Both the position numbers and the translations under genes were made by a program. Source: Frigoribacterium sp. Leaf8 (GTDB lineage Bacteria > Actinomycetota > Actinomycetes > Actinomycetales > Microbacteriaceae). From it: DNA of 64,000 nt. Location of the stretch: positions 793,631 to 857,630 of the forward strand of contig NZ_LMKB01000005.1 of the NCBI RefSeq assembly GCF_001421165.1, given 5' to 3'. This document shows, piece by piece, positions 54,757-63,059 of the stretch. The notes below the pieces were generated by a model. That model was given only the letters and a program-made list of their open reading frames with translations. It ran no database searches and was not told the DNA's origin. Position 1 is the first letter of the stretch. Every line of letters starts with the position of its first letter.

Positions 54757-56514
54757 ATGCCGCGTATCAGCAAGGTCCTCATCGCCAATCGTGGAGAGAT
54801 CGCCGTCCGCGTGATCCGGGCCGCGCGTGACGCCGGAATCGGCTCGGTGGCGGTCTACGCCGACCAGGACCGCGACGCCCAACACGCCCGCCTCGCCGAC
54901 GAGGCCTACGCCCTGGGCGGGACGACGAGCGCCGAGACCTACCTGGTCATCGACAAGATCCTCTCGATCGCCCGTCGCTCGGGTGCCGACGCCGTGCACC
55001 CCGGCTACGGCTTCCTCGCCGAGAACGCGGACTTCGCCCGGGCCGTCCAGGCCGCGGGCCTGGTCTGGATCGGCCCGTCGCCCGAGGCCATCGAGCAGCT
55101 GGGCGACAAGGTCTCGGCCCGGCACATCGCCGAGCGCGTCGGCGCCCCGCTCGCCCCCGGCACCCTCAACCCCGTCTCGGGCGCCGACGAGGTGCTCGAG
55201 TTCGTCGACCAGCACGGCCTCCCCGTCGCGATCAAGGCGGCCTTCGGCGGCGGCGGACGCGGTCTCAAGGTCGCCCGCACCCGCGAAGAGGTCCCCGAGC
55301 TGTTCGACTCGGCCACCCGCGAGGCCGTCGCGGCCTTCGGACGCGGCGAGTGCTTCGTCGAGAAGTACCTCGACCAGCCCCGCCACGTCGAGACCCAGTG
55401 CCTGGCCGACGCACACGGGAACGTCGTCGTCGTGTCGACCCGCGACTGCTCGCTGCAGCGCCGTCACCAGAAGCTCGTCGAAGAGGCCCCCGCACCGTTC
55501 CTCACCGACGAGCAGACCACGAAGCTGTACGAGTCGTCGAAGGCCATCCTCCGCGAGGTCGGCTACGTCGGTGCCGGCACCTGCGAGTTCCTGATCGGCA
55601 AGGACGGCACCGTCTCGTTCCTCGAGGTCAACACGCGCCTCCAGGTCGAACACCCCGTGTCCGAAGAGGTCACCGGCATCGACCTCGTCCGCGAACAGTT
55701 CCGCCTCGCCGAGGGCGGCGTGCTCGACTACGACGACCCCGAGGCCCGCGGCCACTCGTTCGAGTTCCGCATCAACGGCGAGGACGCCGGTCGGGGCTTC
55801 ATGCCCGCCCCCGGTCCGATCCACGTCTTCAAGGCCCCGGGCGGTCCCGGCGTCCGCGTCGACAGCGGCGTCCAGGCCGGCGACGAGATCAGCGGGTCGT
55901 TCGACTCGCTTCTCGCCAAGCTGATCGTCACGGGTTCTTCGCGCGAGGACGCCCTCGAGCGTTCCCGTCGCGCCCTGGCCGAGTTCGAGGTCGCCGGCCT
56001 GCCGACCGTGCTGCCGTTCCACCGTGCCATCGTCGACGACCCCGCCTTCGCGCCGGCCGACGGTGCAGCGTTCTCCATCTACACCCGCTGGATCGAGACC
56101 GAGTTCGACAACACCATCCCCGCGTGGAGCGGCGAGGCCGAGGCCCCCCGGCCGGCCGACGAACGCGACACCGTCGTGGTCGAGGTGGGCGGAAAGCGCC
56201 TCGAGGTCTCGCTGCCGGCGGGCCTCGGGTCGCGCACCGCGCCTCCTGCGGTCGCGCCCAAGCGCCGGGGCGCGCCCCGGTCGTCGGTCGTCACCGCGAC
56301 CGGTGCCGAGGTCAAGGCTCCGATGCAGGCCACCGTCGTCAAGCTCGCGGTCGAGGCCGGTCAGCAGGTCGTCAAGGGCGACCTGGTGCTCGTCCTCGAG
56401 GCCATGAAGATGGAGCAGCCCGTCGCCGCCCACCGCGACGGCACCGTCTCGGGCATCGCGGCCGTCGTCGGCGAGACGGTCTCGTCGGGTCACGTCCTGC
56501 TCAGCATCGACTGA
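54757..56514 (+). CDS. accA3: Acyl-CoA carboxylase alpha subunit (biotin carboxylase + BCCP)
   Basis: A 585-residue fused protein. The biotin carboxylase part (1-450) has [23 protein letters not shown]-grasp [13 protein letters not shown], and [19 protein letters not shown] Pro/Ala/Arg linker near 490-510 leads to the BCCP domain with [11 protein letters not shown] (biotin on Lys near 551). It works with AccD and epsilon at 47-49 kb to make malonyl-CoA or methylmalonyl-CoA. A copy of the window repeat (56238-56247) falls in the linker-coding part, where it does no structural harm. Confidence 0.94.
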   Translation: MPRISKVLIANRGEIAVRVIRAARDAGIGSVAVYADQDRDAQHARLADEAYALGGTTSAETYLVIDKILSIARRSGADAVHPGYGFLAENADFARAVQAAGLVWIGPSPEAIEQLGDKVSARHIAERVGAPLAPGTLNPVSGADEVLEFVDQHGLPVAIKAAFGGGGRGLKVARTREEVPELFDSATREAVAAFGRGECFVEKYLDQPRHVETQCLADAHGNVVVVSTRDCSLQRRHQKLVEEAPAPFLTDEQTTKLYESSKAILREVGYVGAGTCEFLIGKDGTVSFLEVNTRLQVEHPVSEEVTGIDLVREQFRLAEGGVLDYDDPEARGHSFEFRINGEDAGRGFMPAPGPIHVFKAPGGPGVRVDSGVQAGDEISGSFDSLLAKLIVTGSSREDALERSRRALAEFEVAGLPTVLPFHRAIVDDPAFAPADGAAFSIYTRWIETEFDNTIPAWSGEAEAPRPADERDTVVVEVGGKRLEVSLPAGLGSRTAPPAVAPKRRGAPRSSVVTATGAEVKAPMQATVVKLAVEAGQQVVKGDLVLVLEAMKMEQPVAAHRDGTVSGIAAVVGETVSSGHVLLSID

Positions 56515-56562
56515 CCCCCGCGCCGGGCCCGGCGGCGACCGGGGACGCGCGTCGGCAGACCC

Positions 56563-56568
56563 TAGAGT
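56563..56568 (+). promoter_or_regulatory. -10 box, leaderless start of nucleoside phosphorylase gene
   Basis: TAGAGT ends seven bases before the ATG at 56576. Confidence 0.55.
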
Positions 56569-56575
56569 GGACGCC

Positions 56576-57409
56576 ATGTCTGAGACCACCACGCACCCGC
56601 TCGACGACCGCGCCGCCGACCCCTTCGAGGTCGCCCGCACCGCCGCCGCCGAGATCGCCGAGAAGACCGGCGTCGCCCGACACGACATCGCCCTGACGCT
56701 GGGCAGCGGTTGGGCCAAGGCCGCCGACCTGATCGGTGAGACCGTCGCCGAGGTCCCCGCGACCGAGATCACCGGCTTCGCCGCGTCGGCCGTCGTCGGC
56801 CACACGAGCTCGATCCGCAGCATCGCACTGCCCTCGGGCAAGCAGGCCCTCGTCATGGGCGCCCGCACCCACTACTACGAGGGCCACGGCGTGCGTCGGG
56901 TCGTGCACGGCGTGCGCACGGCCGCCGCCACGGGCGCGACGACCATGATCCTGACGAACGGTGCCGGGGGCATCAAGGAGACCTGGAAGCCCGGCACGCC
57001 GGTGCTGATCAGCGACCACATCAACCTCACGGCGGACTCGCCCCTCGAGGGCGCGACGTTCATCGACCTGACCGACCTCTACTCGACGCGCCTCCGCGAC
57101 GTCGCCCGCGGCATCGATCCCGAGCTCGACGAGGGCGTCTACACGCAGTTCCGCGGCCCGCACTACGAGACGCCGGCCGAGGTGCAGATGGCCAAGGCCA
57201 TCGGCGGGCACATCGTGGGCATGTCGACGGCCCTCGAGGCCATCGCCGCGCGCCAGTCCGGCATGGAGGTGCTCGGCATGTCGCTGATCACCAACCTGGC
57301 CGCGGGCATCCAGAAGACGCCGCTCAGCCACGCCGAGGTGCTCGAGGCCGGGCGCGAGGCCGAGGCCAAGATCAGCGACCTGCTCGCCCGCATCGTGGCG
57401 GCCCTGTGA
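56576..57409 (+). CDS. Purine nucleoside phosphorylase (trimeric type)
   Basis: A 277-residue PNP splitting purine (deoxy)nucleosides to base and (deoxy)ribose-1-P. Motifs: IALTLGSGWAKAADLIGETV, GARTHYYEGHGVRRVVHGV, LTNGAGGIKETWKPG, VYTQFRGPHYETPAEVQM and VGMSTALEAIAARQ, then SLITNLAAG. This is the low-molecular-mass family. The ATG at 56576 follows TAGAGT by seven bases; an in-frame GTG three codons earlier overlaps that box. The stop overlaps the phosphosugar mutase start, which can process the sugar-1-phosphate product. Confidence 0.93.
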   Translation: MSETTTHPLDDRAADPFEVARTAAAEIAEKTGVARHDIALTLGSGWAKAADLIGETVAEVPATEITGFAASAVVGHTSSIRSIALPSGKQALVMGARTHYYEGHGVRRVVHGVRTAAATGATTMILTNGAGGIKETWKPGTPVLISDHINLTADSPLEGATFIDLTDLYSTRLRDVARGIDPELDEGVYTQFRGPHYETPAEVQMAKAIGGHIVGMSTALEAIAARQSGMEVLGMSLITNLAAGIQKTPLSHAEVLEAGREAEAKISDLLARIVAAL

Positions 57410-59121
57410 GCGGCGACGTGACGGGGTCCGGCAGCGACGGCTCCCCGGTCTCGTCCGACCTCGAGCGGTTGATCGCGTCGGCCACCGCCTGGCGCGACCA
57501 GGACCCCGACGACGAGACGCGCGACGAGCTCGACCGACTGCTGACCCGGGCCGGCTCCGACGACGCCGACGCCTCGTCCGAACTCGCCGACCGCTTCGCC
57601 GGTCGCCTGCAGTTCGGCACGGCCGGCCTGCGCGGCGCCCTCGGCTCGGGTCCGAACCGCATGAACCGCGTGCTCGTGGCGCAGGCCGCGGCCGGCTTCG
57701 CGGCCTTCCTGCGGGGCCGCGAGTCGAGCCCCTCCATCGTCATCGGCTACGACGGGCGCAAGAACTCCGACGTCTTCGCGCGGGACACGGCCGAGATCAT
57801 GGCCGCCGCGGGCGTCGCGGCCACGATCCTGCCCCGCGCCCTCCCGACCCCGGTGCTGGCCTTCGCCGTGCGCCACCTCGACGTCAGCGCAGGCGTCATG
57901 GTGACCGCGAGCCACAACCCGGCGCAGGACAACGGCTACAAGGTCTACCTCGGCGGTGTCGACGCCGGCTCGCAGATCGTGTCCCCGGTCGACGGCGAGA
58001 TCGCCGCCGAGATCGAGGAGGCCGCGCAGTCCCCCGTCACGCGACTGGCCCGTTCCGACGACTACCGCGAGGCCGGTGACGACCTCGTCATGGAGTACGT
58101 CCGTCGCACCGCCGCGGTGGCCGGCACGGCGGCGAACGGTCGTCAGCCACGGGTCGTCTACACCGCGATGCACGGCGTCGGGTGGGAGGTCGCACGCCGC
58201 GTGTTCGCGACCGCCGGCTTCACCGAGCCGATCCCGGTCGGCGAGCAGAGCGCCCCCGACCCGGCGTTCCCGACCGTGGCCTTCCCCAACCCGGAAGAGC
58301 CCGGCGCCCTGGACCTCGCGTACGCCACGGCCGGCCGCGTCGAGGCCGACCTGGTCATCGCCAACGATCCCGACGCCGACCGGCTCGCGGTCGCGATCCC
58401 CGTCGACGGCGGCTGGCGTCGACTCAGCGGCAACGAGGTCGGCTCGCTGCTCGGCTGGCGCGCCGCAGAACGGGCACGACGGGACGACCGCGACGGCACC
58501 CTGGCCGCGAGCATCGTCTCGTCGCCCGCCCTGCGCGAGATCGCCCGGGTACACGGACTCGACTACGTCGACACGCTCACGGGATTCAAGTGGGTCTCCC
58601 GCGTCGGAGGGCTGCTCTACGGCTACGAAGAGGCACTCGGCTACCTCGTCGACCCCGACGTCGTCCGCGACAAGGACGGGATCTCGGCCGCGGTCGACCT
58701 CCTCGCCCTCGCCACGGAGCTGCACACGGCCGGGTCGAGCCTGGCCGAGCACCTCGTCGCCTTCGACGAGCGGTTCGGCGCCTACGCCTCCTCGCAGATC
58801 TCGATCCGGGTCGAGGACCTCGCCACCATCACGGACCTCACCGACGGTCTCCGCCGGCGCCCGCCGTCGACGATCGGCTCGCACCGCGTCGACCGGGTGG
58901 ACGACTTCCGGGACGGGTTCGGAGCCTTCCCCGCGGGCGACATCCTCCGCTACTGGCTCACCGACGGCTCACGCGTCATCGTCCGCCCGAGCGGCACCGA
59001 GCCGAAGCTCAAGGTCTACATCGACGCGTCGAGCACCGAGGGCGACGCCGTCGCCCGTCGAGCCGCCGCCGAGGCGGCCGTGGCCGATCTCGACGCGGGC
59101 ATGCGCGACCTCCTGGCCTGA
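57406..59121 (+). CDS. Phosphosugar mutase (phosphopentomutase/phosphohexomutase-like)
   Basis: A 571-residue alpha-D-phosphohexomutase-superfamily enzyme, longer than ManB. FAGRLQFGTAGLRGALGSGP, the phosphoserine loop VMVTASHNPAQDNGYKVY, the metal site VIANDPDADRLAVAI, and RPSGTEPKLKVYIDA are complete. The GTG overlaps the PNP stop. Its place after purine nucleoside phosphorylase suggests it converts ribose-1-P or deoxyribose-1-P to the 5-phosphate (PGM2-like activity); a phosphoglucomutase role is equally possible from sequence. Followed by a 25-bp hairpin. Confidence 0.88.
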   Translation: MSGDVTGSGSDGSPVSSDLERLIASATAWRDQDPDDETRDELDRLLTRAGSDDADASSELADRFAGRLQFGTAGLRGALGSGPNRMNRVLVAQAAAGFAAFLRGRESSPSIVIGYDGRKNSDVFARDTAEIMAAAGVAATILPRALPTPVLAFAVRHLDVSAGVMVTASHNPAQDNGYKVYLGGVDAGSQIVSPVDGEIAAEIEEAAQSPVTRLARSDDYREAGDDLVMEYVRRTAAVAGTAANGRQPRVVYTAMHGVGWEVARRVFATAGFTEPIPVGEQSAPDPAFPTVAFPNPEEPGALDLAYATAGRVEADLVIANDPDADRLAVAIPVDGGWRRLSGNEVGSLLGWRAAERARRDDRDGTLAASIVSSPALREIARVHGLDYVDTLTGFKWVSRVGGLLYGYEEALGYLVDPDVVRDKDGISAAVDLLALATELHTAGSSLAEHLVAFDERFGAYASSQISIRVEDLATITDLTDGLRRRPPSTIGSHRVDRVDDFRDGFGAFPAGDILRYWLTDGSRVIVRPSGTEPKLKVYIDASSTEGDAVARRAAAEAAVADLDAGMRDLLA

Positions 59122-59144
59122 CGGTCGGGGCGGTGACCGCCCGG

Positions 59145-59199
59145 ACGACGAGAGAGACCCCGGAGGCGCGAGCTGCGCCTCCGGGGTCTCTCTCGTCGT
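59145..59199. terminator. Bidirectional terminator, 25-bp perfect stem
   Basis: 59145-59169 (begins ACGACGAGAGAGACC) pairs perfectly with 59175-59199 around GAGCT. The stem tip is GGAGGCGC/GCGCCTCC, the core of the window repeat. It separates the mutase from the convergent PTS genes. Confidence 0.9.
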
Positions 59200-59235
59200 G
59201 GCCGGTGAGGTTCGCCCCGGTGCCGCACGCCGCGG

Positions 59236-59508
59236 TCAGCCGAGCGACTTCTGCAGCTTCTCGGTGAGCTCCGCCTGGTCGAAGTGGTTCTGGATGACGA
59301 TGACGTCGGCGAACGTGGAGCCGATGGCCTCGACGAACTCGGCCGACGTGAGGATCACCTGCGCATCGTCACCGACCGTCGCGATCGAGCCGATGTCGGC
59401 TGCGACCACGTCGGCCTCGATGTCGAGCTTGGCCAGGACCCGCTCGGCGTTGACCTTGAGGATTCCGCTGCTGCCGATGCCGGCGCCGCAGATGGTGACG
59501 ATCTTCAT
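59236..59508 (-). CDS. PTS system IIB component
   Basis: A 90-residue IIB protein of the lactose/ascorbate-type fold. The phospho-Cys is in VTICGAGIGSSGILK (Cys 7), followed by VLAKLDIEADVVAADIGSI. It would take phosphate from IIA and pass it to a sugar during uptake. No IIC membrane gene occurs in the window, and the neighbours are nucleoside salvage genes. An independent IIC elsewhere or a regulatory use are both possible. Confidence 0.85.
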   Translation of the reverse strand: MKIVTICGAGIGSSGILKVNAERVLAKLDIEADVVAADIGSIATVGDDAQVILTSAEFVEAIGSTFADVIVIQNHFDQAELTEKLQKSLG

Positions 59509-59539
59509 TGTGGGGAGGTCTCGATCCGTGGGAGGGCGA

Positions 59540-59986
59540 TCAGGCGGGGACGCCCATGAGCCGCCGCACCTCGTCGACCGAGGAGGCGGCCGCGAGGGCG
59601 GGGATGACGGAGGCCTCGTTGAAGACGTTCGCCAGGTCGGCGATCGACTCGAGGTGGCCGCCGACGGTGACGATCGCGAGGCCGAGGACCACGCTGACCG
59701 GGTCGTTGTGCGGGTGCCCGAACGGAACGGGCTCGGCCAGGGTCACGACGGCCAGGCCGTCGCGGACGACGTCGTCACCGGGCCGTGCGTGGGCCAGGGC
59801 GAGACCGGGGGCGATGACCACGTAGGGGCCGTGTTCGTCGATCATGCGGACCATCTCGTCGCCGTAGCCCTCGCGGGCGGCACCGGAGTCGACCAGGGCA
59901 CGACCGGCCACTCGGACGGCCTCACGCCAGTCGACGACCTGGGCGCCGATGACGACGGCCTCGTCCGGCAGCGGCGGGAGTGCCAT
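59540..59986 (-). CDS. PTS system IIA component
   Basis: A 148-residue IIA protein of the fructose/mannitol-ascorbate type. The active His lies in GLALAHARPGDDVVRDGLAV (about residue 66), followed by HPHNDPVSVVLGLAIV. I chose the ATG at 59984-59986, two bases after the adenosine deaminase stop; the frame is open further but is antisense-like. It should donate phosphate to the IIB 31 bases downstream. In an operon with add, it hints at PTS control of nucleoside use. Confidence 0.85.
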   Translation of the reverse strand: MALPPLPDEAVVIGAQVVDWREAVRVAGRALVDSGAAREGYGDEMVRMIDEHGPYVVIAPGLALAHARPGDDVVRDGLAVVTLAEPVPFGHPHNDPVSVVLGLAIVTVGGHLESIADLANVFNEASVIPALAAASSVDEVRRLMGVPA

Positions 59987-59988
59987 GG

Positions 59989-61110
59989 TCAGGCCCCCTC
60001 GAAGCCGGCGGTGATGCGGTCGGCCAGCGCCTCGCGGTCCTCGAGGGGCAGGAAGCACGACGCGGCGGCGTTGAGTTGGAAGGTCTCGTGGTCGTCGAGG
60101 TCGTAGTCGAAGGCCTGGCTGAGCAGGGCGAGCTCTTTGCAGAGGCTCGTGTCGCTCATCAGGCGGTTGTCGGTGTTGACCGTCACGCCGTAGCCGAGCT
60201 GGTACAGCAGGTCGAAGGGGTGGTCGTCGAGGTCCGTTCCCCAGGCGGCGATGGCACCGGTCTGCAGGTTCGACTGCGGCGACAACTCGAGCGGGATCTC
60301 GCGGTCGCGCACCCACGACGCGATCGGCCCGATCTCGACGGTGGAGGTCGACCCCTTGCTCGCGACGACGCGGATGTCTTCGGCGATGCGGACCCCGTGG
60401 CCGAGCCGGAGGGCCCGCCCGTCGATCAGCGCACCCCGGATGCTGTCGAGACCGTCGGCCTCGCCCGCGTGCACCGTGACGGGCATGAACTCGCGGGCCA
60501 ACAGGTCGAAGGCGACCCTGTGGTCGGCGGCCGGGTACCCCGCCTCGGGACCGGCGATGTCGAAGGCCAGCACGCCGTTCTCGCGATGGCGCACGGCGAG
60601 CTGGGCGATCTCGAGCGATCGCTCGCCCTGGCGCAGCGCACTCAGGATCTGCCCGACCGAGATCTCGTACCCGTCGTCGGCCAGCGACTGCACGGCCGAC
60701 GCGAAGCCCGCCTGCACGGCCTCCACCGCCTGGTCGAGGGTGAGCCCCTGCCGTTGGTGTTGCTCGGGGGCCCAGCGCACCTCGGCGTGGACGACGCCGT
60801 CGGCGGCCAGGTCGAGGACGAACTCGTGCGCGACCCGGGTCAGCTGCTCGCGGGTCTGCATGACCGCGACCGTGAGCTCGAAGGTCGCGAGGTAGTCGAC
60901 GAGGGTGCCGGAGTCGGCGTTCTCGACGAACCAGCGGCGCAGCGCCTCGGGTTCGGACGCGGGGAGATCGACGCCGGCCTCGACCGCGAGGTCGACGATG
61001 GTCTCGGGCCGGAGTCCGCCGTCGAGGTGGTCGTGCAGCGAGACCTTCGGCAGGGCCGCGAGGCGCGGGCCCCCGTTCGGCAGCCGGTAGTCCTTGTCGG
61101 GAGCGCTCAT
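59989..61110 (-). CDS. add: Adenosine deaminase
   Basis: A 373-residue zinc amidohydrolase turning adenosine into inosine. Metal and catalytic motifs: LPKVSLHDHLDGGLRPETIV, VTVHAGEADGLDSIRGAL, RALRLGHGVRI, and VTVNTDNRLMSDTSLCKEL. The second metal His in the usual HxHLDG motif is kept (HDH). The inosine product feeds the purine nucleoside phosphorylase at 56.6 kb. The PTS IIA start follows its stop by two bases, so they are cotranscribed. Confidence 0.93.
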   Translation of the reverse strand: MSAPDKDYRLPNGGPRLAALPKVSLHDHLDGGLRPETIVDLAVEAGVDLPASEPEALRRWFVENADSGTLVDYLATFELTVAVMQTREQLTRVAHEFVLDLAADGVVHAEVRWAPEQHQRQGLTLDQAVEAVQAGFASAVQSLADDGYEISVGQILSALRQGERSLEIAQLAVRHRENGVLAFDIAGPEAGYPAADHRVAFDLLAREFMPVTVHAGEADGLDSIRGALIDGRALRLGHGVRIAEDIRVVASKGSTSTVEIGPIASWVRDREIPLELSPQSNLQTGAIAAWGTDLDDHPFDLLYQLGYGVTVNTDNRLMSDTSLCKELALLSQAFDYDLDDHETFQLNAAASCFLPLEDREALADRITAGFEGA

Positions 61111-61182
61111 GCCCTCAATCTACTAGCGCTCCGGGCGGCGACTCTGGACGCGCGCCACGAGAGAGGTGCGCTCTCCACGAGA

Positions 61183-61221
61183 ACCGGCACCGCGCCTCCT
61201 GGACGGAGGCGCGGTGCCGGT
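61183..61221. terminator. Terminator with 17-bp perfect stem containing the window repeat
   Basis: ACCGGCACCGCGCCTCC pairs with GGAGGCGCGGTGCCGGT around TGGAC, 22 bases after the deoA stop (minus strand) and upstream of add. CGCGCCTCCT (61191-61200) forms the stem tip. Confidence 0.8.
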
Positions 61222-61242
61222 GGGACGTGCTCGGGCGGGTCG

Positions 61243-62538
61243 TCAGCCGATGCGCTCGGCGACGATCGTGCGCGCCGCCGGAGCCTCGTCGCCGATCGTC
61301 CACGCCCCGTCGACGGCCTCGAGGGCACGCTCGAACCGCTCGGGTTCGTCGGTGTGCAGGGTGAAGAGGGGCTGGCCCTCGGTGACCCGGTCGCCCGGCT
61401 TCGCGTGCAGCTCGATGCCGGCGGCCGCCTGCACGGGGTCCTGCTTGCGGGCGCGACCGGCACCGAGGCGCCAGGCACCGATGCCGAAGGGCAGCGCGTG
61501 CTGCTCGGTCAGGTGACCACTGCGCCCGGCGGTGACGACGTGCGTCTCGCGGGCGGTCGGCAGCGCGGCGTCGGGGTCCCCGCCCTGGGCACGGATCATG
61601 CGCTTCCAGGCGTCCATGGCGCGTCCGTCGTCGAGGGCGGCCTCGACGTCGGCGTCGGGTCTCCCCGCGAGGGTCAGCATCTCGCGGGCGAGTGCCACCG
61701 TGAGCTCGCGGATGTCGGCGGGGCCGCCTCCGGCGAGGGTCTCGACCGACTCACGGACCTCGAGGGCGTTGCCGATGGTCAACCCGAGCGGCACGTTCAT
61801 GTCGGTCAGCAGGGCGGTGGTCGCGACGCCGGCGTCGGTGCCGAGGTCGACCATGGTGCGGGCCAGCTCACGCGACCGCTCGATGTCCTGGATGAAGGCG
61901 CCCGACCCGAACTTGACGTCGAGGACGAGGGCGGCGGTGCCCTCGGCGATCTTCTTGCTCATGATCGACGACGCGATCAGCGGGATGGCCTCGACGGTGC
62001 CCGTGATGTCACGGAGCGCGTAGAGCTTGCCGTCGGCGGGGGCGAGGCCCGACCCGGCGGCGCAGACGACGGCGCCGCTGTCGGCCATGATCTCGCGCAT
62101 GCGGTCGTTCGAGATCGAGGCCTGCCAGCCGGGGATCGACTCGAGCTTGTCGAGTGTTCCCCCGGTGTGGCCGAGGCCCCGGCCCGAGAGCTGGGGCACG
62201 GCGACGCCGAACGAGGCGACGAGCGGAGCCAGCGGCAGGGTGATCTTGTCACCGACGCCACCGGTGGAGTGCTTGTCCACGGTCGTCTTGCCGAGCCCGG
62301 CGAAGTCCATCGTCTCGCCCGACCGGATCATGGCCATCGTCATGTCTCGGATCTCTCGGCGCTCCATGCCGTTGAGGAAGATCGCCATGGTCAGCGCCGA
62401 CATCTGCTCGTCCGCGACGTACCCGCGCGTGTACGCGTCGATGAGCCAGTCGATCTGCGCGGTGCTGAGGGCGTCGCCGCCCCGCTTGACGCGGATGAGG
62501 TCGACGGTGTCGAACGGTTCGACGGCGTTCTGGGTCAC
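61243..62538 (-). CDS. deoA: Thymidine phosphorylase
   Basis: A 431-residue pyrimidine nucleoside phosphorylase releasing thymine and deoxyribose-1-P. VDKHSTGGVGDKITLPLAPL is the diagnostic signature; PQLSGRGLGHTGGTLDKLES and LYALRDITGTVEAIPLIASS are further conserved blocks; a C-terminal beta domain ends the protein. The GTG at 62538 has AGGAG eight bases upstream. It lies between cdd and add on the same strand, giving a pyrimidine-purine salvage cluster. Confidence 0.94.
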   Translation of the reverse strand: MTQNAVEPFDTVDLIRVKRGGDALSTAQIDWLIDAYTRGYVADEQMSALTMAIFLNGMERREIRDMTMAMIRSGETMDFAGLGKTTVDKHSTGGVGDKITLPLAPLVASFGVAVPQLSGRGLGHTGGTLDKLESIPGWQASISNDRMREIMADSGAVVCAAGSGLAPADGKLYALRDITGTVEAIPLIASSIMSKKIAEGTAALVLDVKFGSGAFIQDIERSRELARTMVDLGTDAGVATTALLTDMNVPLGLTIGNALEVRESVETLAGGGPADIRELTVALAREMLTLAGRPDADVEAALDDGRAMDAWKRMIRAQGGDPDAALPTARETHVVTAGRSGHLTEQHALPFGIGAWRLGAGRARKQDPVQAAAGIELHAKPGDRVTEGQPLFTLHTDEPERFERALEAVDGAWTIGDEAPAARTIVAERIG

Positions 62539-62607
62539 GGCGGGGCTCCTAGCAGTGGTGCGATGGGTGGTGCGAGGGCGCGACCACGGGGTCGCGACCG
62601 GGAGGGA

Positions 62608-62625
62608 CGAGGAGGCGCGGGTCAG
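62608..62625. repeat. AGGAGGCGCG repeat overlapping the cdd stop codon
   Basis: The same 18 bases as 8137-8154. Again the gene's TGA is followed directly by CCCGCGCCTCCTCG on the coding strand. Confidence 0.8.
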
Positions 62626-63059
62626 CCCTGCGAGGCGCGGTACGCCTCGAGCTGCCGCGGTCCGAACGCGTCGGGGATGACCTCGTCGATGGTCTTGAAG
62701 CCCGAGACGGTGTCGAGGACCATGGCTTCGTCGGAGTGTTCGTAGAGCAGCTGACGGCACCGCCCGCAGGGCATCAGGACCCCGCCGTTGCCGTCGACGC
62801 AGGCGAAGGCGACCAAACGGCCCCCTCCCGACATGACGAGGTCGGACACCAATGAGCACTCGGCGCAGAGGGTGATGCCGTACGAGGCGTTCTCGACGTT
62901 GCAGCCCGAGACGATCCGACCGTCGTCCGTGACGGCCGCGGCCCCCACGGGGAAGTTCGAGTAGGGGACGTACGCCTTGCGCATGGCGTCGCGAGCCGCC
63001 CCGCGGAGGGCGTCCCAGTCGGTCTCGGCGAGCACGGACTCGCTGCTGCGGGCGGTCAC
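62622..63059 (-). CDS. cdd: Cytidine deaminase
   Basis: A 145-residue tetrameric-type cytidine deaminase. Zinc ligands and catalytic Glu are visible: SGCNVENASYGITLCAECSL (Cys-x-Glu region) and LMPCGRCRQLLYEHS (C-x2-C). The GTG at 63057-63059 overlaps the upstream permease stop (GTGA), so it is co-translated with nucleoside transport. Product uridine/deoxyuridine continues through deoA-type phosphorolysis. Confidence 0.94.
   Translation of the reverse strand: MTARSSESVLAETDWDALRGAARDAMRKAYVPYSNFPVGAAAVTDDGRIVSGCNVENASYGITLCAECSLVSDLVMSGGGRLVAFACVDGNGGVLMPCGRCRQLLYEHSDEAMVLDTVSGFKTIDEVIPDAFGPRQLEAYRASQG

Noticed and set aside
59980-62745. A 921-codon plus-strand open frame opposite add and deoA
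   Set aside because: The opposite strand encodes two textbook enzymes with all motifs; this frame has Arg/Gly/Val-rich shadow composition and no domain.
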